Source of the DNA: Ottelia alismoides
Lineage: Eukaryota > Streptophyta > Magnoliopsida > Alismatales > Hydrocharitaceae
Assembly (NCBI GenBank): GCA_037367405.1
Contig: JAZKJV010000386.1
Location: forward strand, 1,338,307-1,402,306
DNA: 64,000 nucleotides
Direction: 5' to 3'
Positions 61,024-64,000 of this stretch are shown here, in pieces. Position 1 is the stretch's first letter. The number at the start of each line of letters is the position of its first letter. The translations under genes were made by a program, and so were the position numbers. The notes beneath the pieces are model-generated. The model was given only the letters and a program-made list of their open reading frames with translations. It was not told the DNA's origin and did no database searches.

Positions 61024-61391
61024 GGGATATTTACACTCATAACCTTGAGTAGTTTCATAATTACCATGGGAACCCTCAATAATCATGAATTACACCCAAG
61101 ACCTTGAATAAGTGCTCCATTATACACCCATAAACCTTCATTAGTTTTGTTCATTAACTCAACCAGAGGAATGAGGTAATCCAACCGACCCACGATCTAA
61201 TGGCTAAAGTTAATCAAAAATAATAAAATTTGATGGATTCTGTCATAGTTAATGAGAAATTTGATGGAAGTTAACACATGGCATGCTATGTAAGAGTTAA
61301 GCACTACTGAGGGTCCTAGGTGTAATTCATGATTATCGAGAGTTCTTGGGGTAGTTACAAAACTACTAAAAGTTATGGGGATAAATATTCT
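61024..61391. mobile_element. MITE with 9-base target duplication, Mutator-like
   Basis: This 368-base element has terminal inverted repeats of roughly 80 bases: GGGATATTTACACTCATAAC at one end, AGAATATTTATCCCCATAAC in reverse at the other, and ATCATGAATTACACC shared further in. It is flanked by AATATAGAA at 61015-61023 and 61392-61400. It has no coding capacity. It is unrelated in sequence to the MITE at 8127. Confidence 0.85.
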
Positions 61392-61436
61392 AATATAGAA
61401 TGAAGAAAGAAATCATTGATAGTAGAGAATCCCTTA

Positions 61437-61620
61437 GGATTGGTCAGTATCACTATATACAAGATATAGGCAAAATATGTACCATGATAACTTTTATATC
61501 CAAAACTACAAGTGATATGTTAGCTGATTATCTAACGATCAGAATACCAACAAGGCACCTACAATAAACATATTGGTTTGATAAGACTTGAGAATGCATG
61601 AGTCGAGAAGATTTTTTCAT
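61437..61620 (+). pseudogene. Ty1/copia RNase H C-terminal relic
   Basis: The plus-strand frame reads YHYIQDIGKI, FISKTTSDMLADYLT and IPTRHLQ. It matches the end of copia pol, where HFIR..., TSDMLADFLTK and LP are standard. Stops follow within 30 codons, and no upstream pol is present. The remnant is 5'-truncated. Confidence 0.78.
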
Positions 61621-61710
61621 GAATAATAATATCAACTAAAGATTTCTACATGAGTAAACTACACAATTAATGAGAGTGTAAAAGTTTGGCCACTTCGCTC
61701 AAGTGGGAGA

Positions 61711-62482
61711 TGTTTGGACGAATCAAATGCATGGCATTTCACTCAAAACCATCACCATCAGTTGGGAAACCGACGGTTTCTTAGACCGAGTCCTATGGGG
61801 CGTGGATGGGTGGGGGCTGGCTATGTGAGGGGTTATACATGCCGTATATATCAACCTCCTTGGGAGGTAAAAACTACTCAACCGAATGAGGTACCTTGCA
61901 TAGGGAGTCTTCTCCCCACCATCTCTCTCTCTAAATATCGAGCCGACGGAACACATCATTCCTTCACTAATATGGTAAAGTTGGATTCTATGTAGCCTTG
62001 AAGAAGATTTGATTAGATCAAGTCTCAATAGGATTTTAATGCATAAAGACTGATTGAATCTTTATTGATTGAGATGACTAAGAATCTGATTGATTGAGAA
62101 GAACTATGACAATCAATTTAGGATTTTAGCGAGCCTATAAAGAGAGGGTGGATGGTGGCATACCAGAATAGCCTCAAAATAGGCAAATGTGTAATTGACA
62201 GTAAGAGAGAGAAGAGAAGGGAAAGAACACAAGGGATACACACACGCAGAGAGAGAGAGAGTTATACTCACTTTCTTTTAATGACTTTTCTTCTCCAATG
62301 GTCGTGAGAGCGGATGGACCAACGCTATATTCTTGTGCCTCCTTCACTCTCTTTCATGGCGGTGGTTGATTGAGCATTCCTCGGTCCATATCCCATCAAG
62401 CAATATTAAAGCAGCGGCAATATCGCTTTTGTTTCCAACAACCATTATCAAAGCATGTGCGATACCCATTTTGTTTCCAACA
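61711..62482 (+). repeat. 3' LTR of the copia relic
   Basis: The preceding CAAGTGGGAGA (61700-61710) is the usual copia polypurine tract. The LTR starts TGTTTGGACG and ends TTTGTTTCCAACA, giving imperfect inverted ends TGTTTGGA/TCCAACA. An alternative end at 62440 carries the same TTTGTTTCCAACA, because the last 42 bases look like a diverged duplication. GA/CT runs lie near 61926 and 62250. Confidence 0.65.
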
Positions 62483-63029
62483 CTAGGATGGCTGGAAGGT
62501 TGTTGGGCATGTTTACATCATGATATTTTTGTTTATCTTTGTGGTATTTAGTTATCTTGTCGGGCAACTCCATGCTCTTCCCACTGTTGTTATCTTATCT
62601 ACCCTTGACTACTTCTTGATGAAAGAATTAACCTTTCTATCAGGAATAAAAAGGTTCCAACTTCCAATTGCATAAAAGCCTTTCCTACTTTAACACATCC
62701 ATGTGAAAGATCTAGTTATAGGAATATTATAATATGATTGCAATAAAAAGCATCTCAACATCATAGAAAGGTCATTGCATCAATCCGAAGCTAAGAAAGA
62801 ATCTTTGATGCACATGTACGCTCTCTTAATTTCTTAAGGATAACTACTTTGGATTGCATATGGCTTATTCCTCGGCTGTTGAGGTACAGGTACACCACAC
62901 CTTCCACTCCAACAGTTACTCAGGAACAAGAACATGGACGCTCGCAGTTGGTTTTATAAAAAAGAAGGGAACATCAATGGGGATATTTCATCCCGGTTGT
63001 CCCCATGCAACCACCTTTCGGAATCAAAT

Positions 63030-63123
<94 letters not shown>

Positions 63124-63377
63124 TTTGGAGAATATATATCTATCTGTTGAGTGTAAGTTAGACGAAAGGAAAGGAATATGGATGCATGTAAACAAACATC
63201 TGCTGTCTGCAAATCGAGAAAAAGGAGATTCCAATGCGGTGGGATGGAGGTGGCATCTCTATCTAGACATGGATGGATGATGGCATCCGGTTGCATGATC
63301 CGGAGAGAAGTTTCCTGCCTTGAGCCCTCATCATCTCTGATAAAAACGAAAGAATTTATTTTTATAGCTTATATATA
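62483..63377. other. Unassigned stretch with a GA microsatellite
   Basis: No gene is supported. The open frames at 62854-63296 consist mostly of Arg-Glu or Ser-Leu runs coded by the GA repeat. Confidence 0.5.
63033..63120. repeat. (GA)n microsatellite
   Basis: About 88 bases of GA repeat contain one interruption (GAAGAG) near 63065. It produces spurious open frames on both strands. Confidence 0.97.
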
Positions 63378-63391
63378 TATATATGGAGAGG

Positions 63392-63837
63392 TATTGTACT
63401 TTGTGATAAGAAAATTCCTTTAAAAATCATAGAAAAGTTATACAAAGCAGCCGTGAAACATGTTGTGCTCTATAGATCTAAATTTTGGCCTGTGAATCAT
63501 CAATATGTGCAGAAAATGACAATAGCAGAAATAAAAATGCTAAGGTGGATGTGTGGATACACACACATACGTAAAGATCGGATTCTTAAAGTGGTTTGAC
63601 CATTTGCAAAGGAGGTCGGTTGATGCACCAATTAGGAGATGCGAGTTTTAGGATGTTGAACCGGCTAAGAGAAGACGATGAATGCCCAAGAAGTGTTGGA
63701 ATGAGACTATACGGAGTGATCTTAATTTTTTGAATATAAGTTCGAGATTGAACCAAGATAGCTCTGATTGAAAGCAAAGAATCCATTTGCCGACCCTACT
63801 TAATCTGAGAAAACACTTTGTTGTTGTTGTTATTGTG
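63392..63837 (+). mobile_element. 5'-truncated LINE (L1 type) with internal deletion
   Basis: The plus strand encodes the tail of an L1-type ORF2: LCDKKIPLK, LYKAAVKHVVLY, EIKMLRWMCGYTHIRKDRI, then FDHLQRRSVDAPIRRC. Relatives have about 30 more residues between DRI and the LRWFGH-type segment. The 3' end is a TTG-type repeat. Flanking direct repeats TATATATGGAGAGG (63378-63391 and 63838-63851) are the target duplication. Stops are present, so this is a dead copy. Confidence 0.87.
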
Positions 63838-63851
63838 TATATATGGAGAGG

Positions 63852-64000
63852 CATCCGAATGACAAGGTTATTCACATGGAATTCTGTAAACGAAGATTTG
63901 ATTGGGAAAGGAGTTCTAGCACCTAATTAAATCTTCTTTTATAAGTAAGATTACGTATTGTCCTAACGGTATGCCAAGTCCGCTGCAGGTGTAGTTCTCA
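63852..64000. other. Right edge of window, nothing recognised
   Basis: About 150 bases of sequence follow the LINE duplication, with no motif that I recognise. Confidence 0.4.

Noticed and set aside
62854..63296. Arg-Glu and Ser-Leu repeat proteins
   Set aside because: They are translations of the GA microsatellite.

Overview
This window looks like repeat-dense nuclear DNA of a flowering plant. It has no bacterial-style operons, rRNA or tRNA genes. Nearly everything is transposable-element sequence, much of it inserted inside older elements. Most belongs to one Ty3/gypsy group of the Athila type: RT motif FMDDFSV, a primer-binding site matching tRNA-Asp (TGGCGCCGTTGCCGGGGA), LTRs of about 3.1-4.1 kb, and LTRs that open with TGATGAA. 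The species cannot be read from the sequence; a non-grass monocot is only a guess.

Layout. (1) 1-3134: an old plus-strand LTR whose first bases lie just outside the window. (2) 3439-41073: element X, plus strand, old, without pol. Its 5' LTR (3439-10755) is split by a reverse-oriented solo LTR (5176-9320, target duplication GCCAC), which itself carries a Mutator-type MITE (8127-8509, 9-bp duplication). Its interior is split by element Y. (3) 11935-32793: element Y, minus strand, target duplication CCTAA. It is the only element with recognisable gag, protease, RT, RNase H and integrase, all broken by stops and frameshifts. Its integrase is cut in two by another solo LTR (18581-22394, duplication GTGTC). 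(4) 41289-56360: a plant-mobile-domain (PMD) gene relic on the plus strand, split by element Z. (5) 42368-55600: element Z, minus strand, duplication ATGTC. It is the youngest, with near-identical LTRs. It lacks pol and encodes only Gag fused to a long acidic region with a hydrophobic C-terminus. (6) 56714-60402: another old plus-strand LTR. (7) 61024-61391: a second MITE with a 9-bp duplication. (8) 61437-62482: a Ty1/copia 3' end with its LTR. (9) 63033-63120: a GA microsatellite. (10) 63392-63837: a short 5'-truncated LINE with a 14-bp duplication.

How the parts relate. X, Y and Z share LTR ends, primer type and promoter motifs, plus an unusual array of hairpins just downstream of the coding region. 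Each hairpin is built from the element's own polypurine tract. X and Z share a Gag-acidic open reading frame and lack pol, so they look like non-autonomous partners that would need enzymes from a Y-like relative. The most novel candidates are the polypurine-tract hairpin array, the Gag-acidic fusion protein, and the paired W-box / CACGTG palindromes in the LTRs. Insertion order by nesting: X (and the PMD gene) first, then the solo LTR in X and element Y, then the solo LTR in Y. Z is independently recent.
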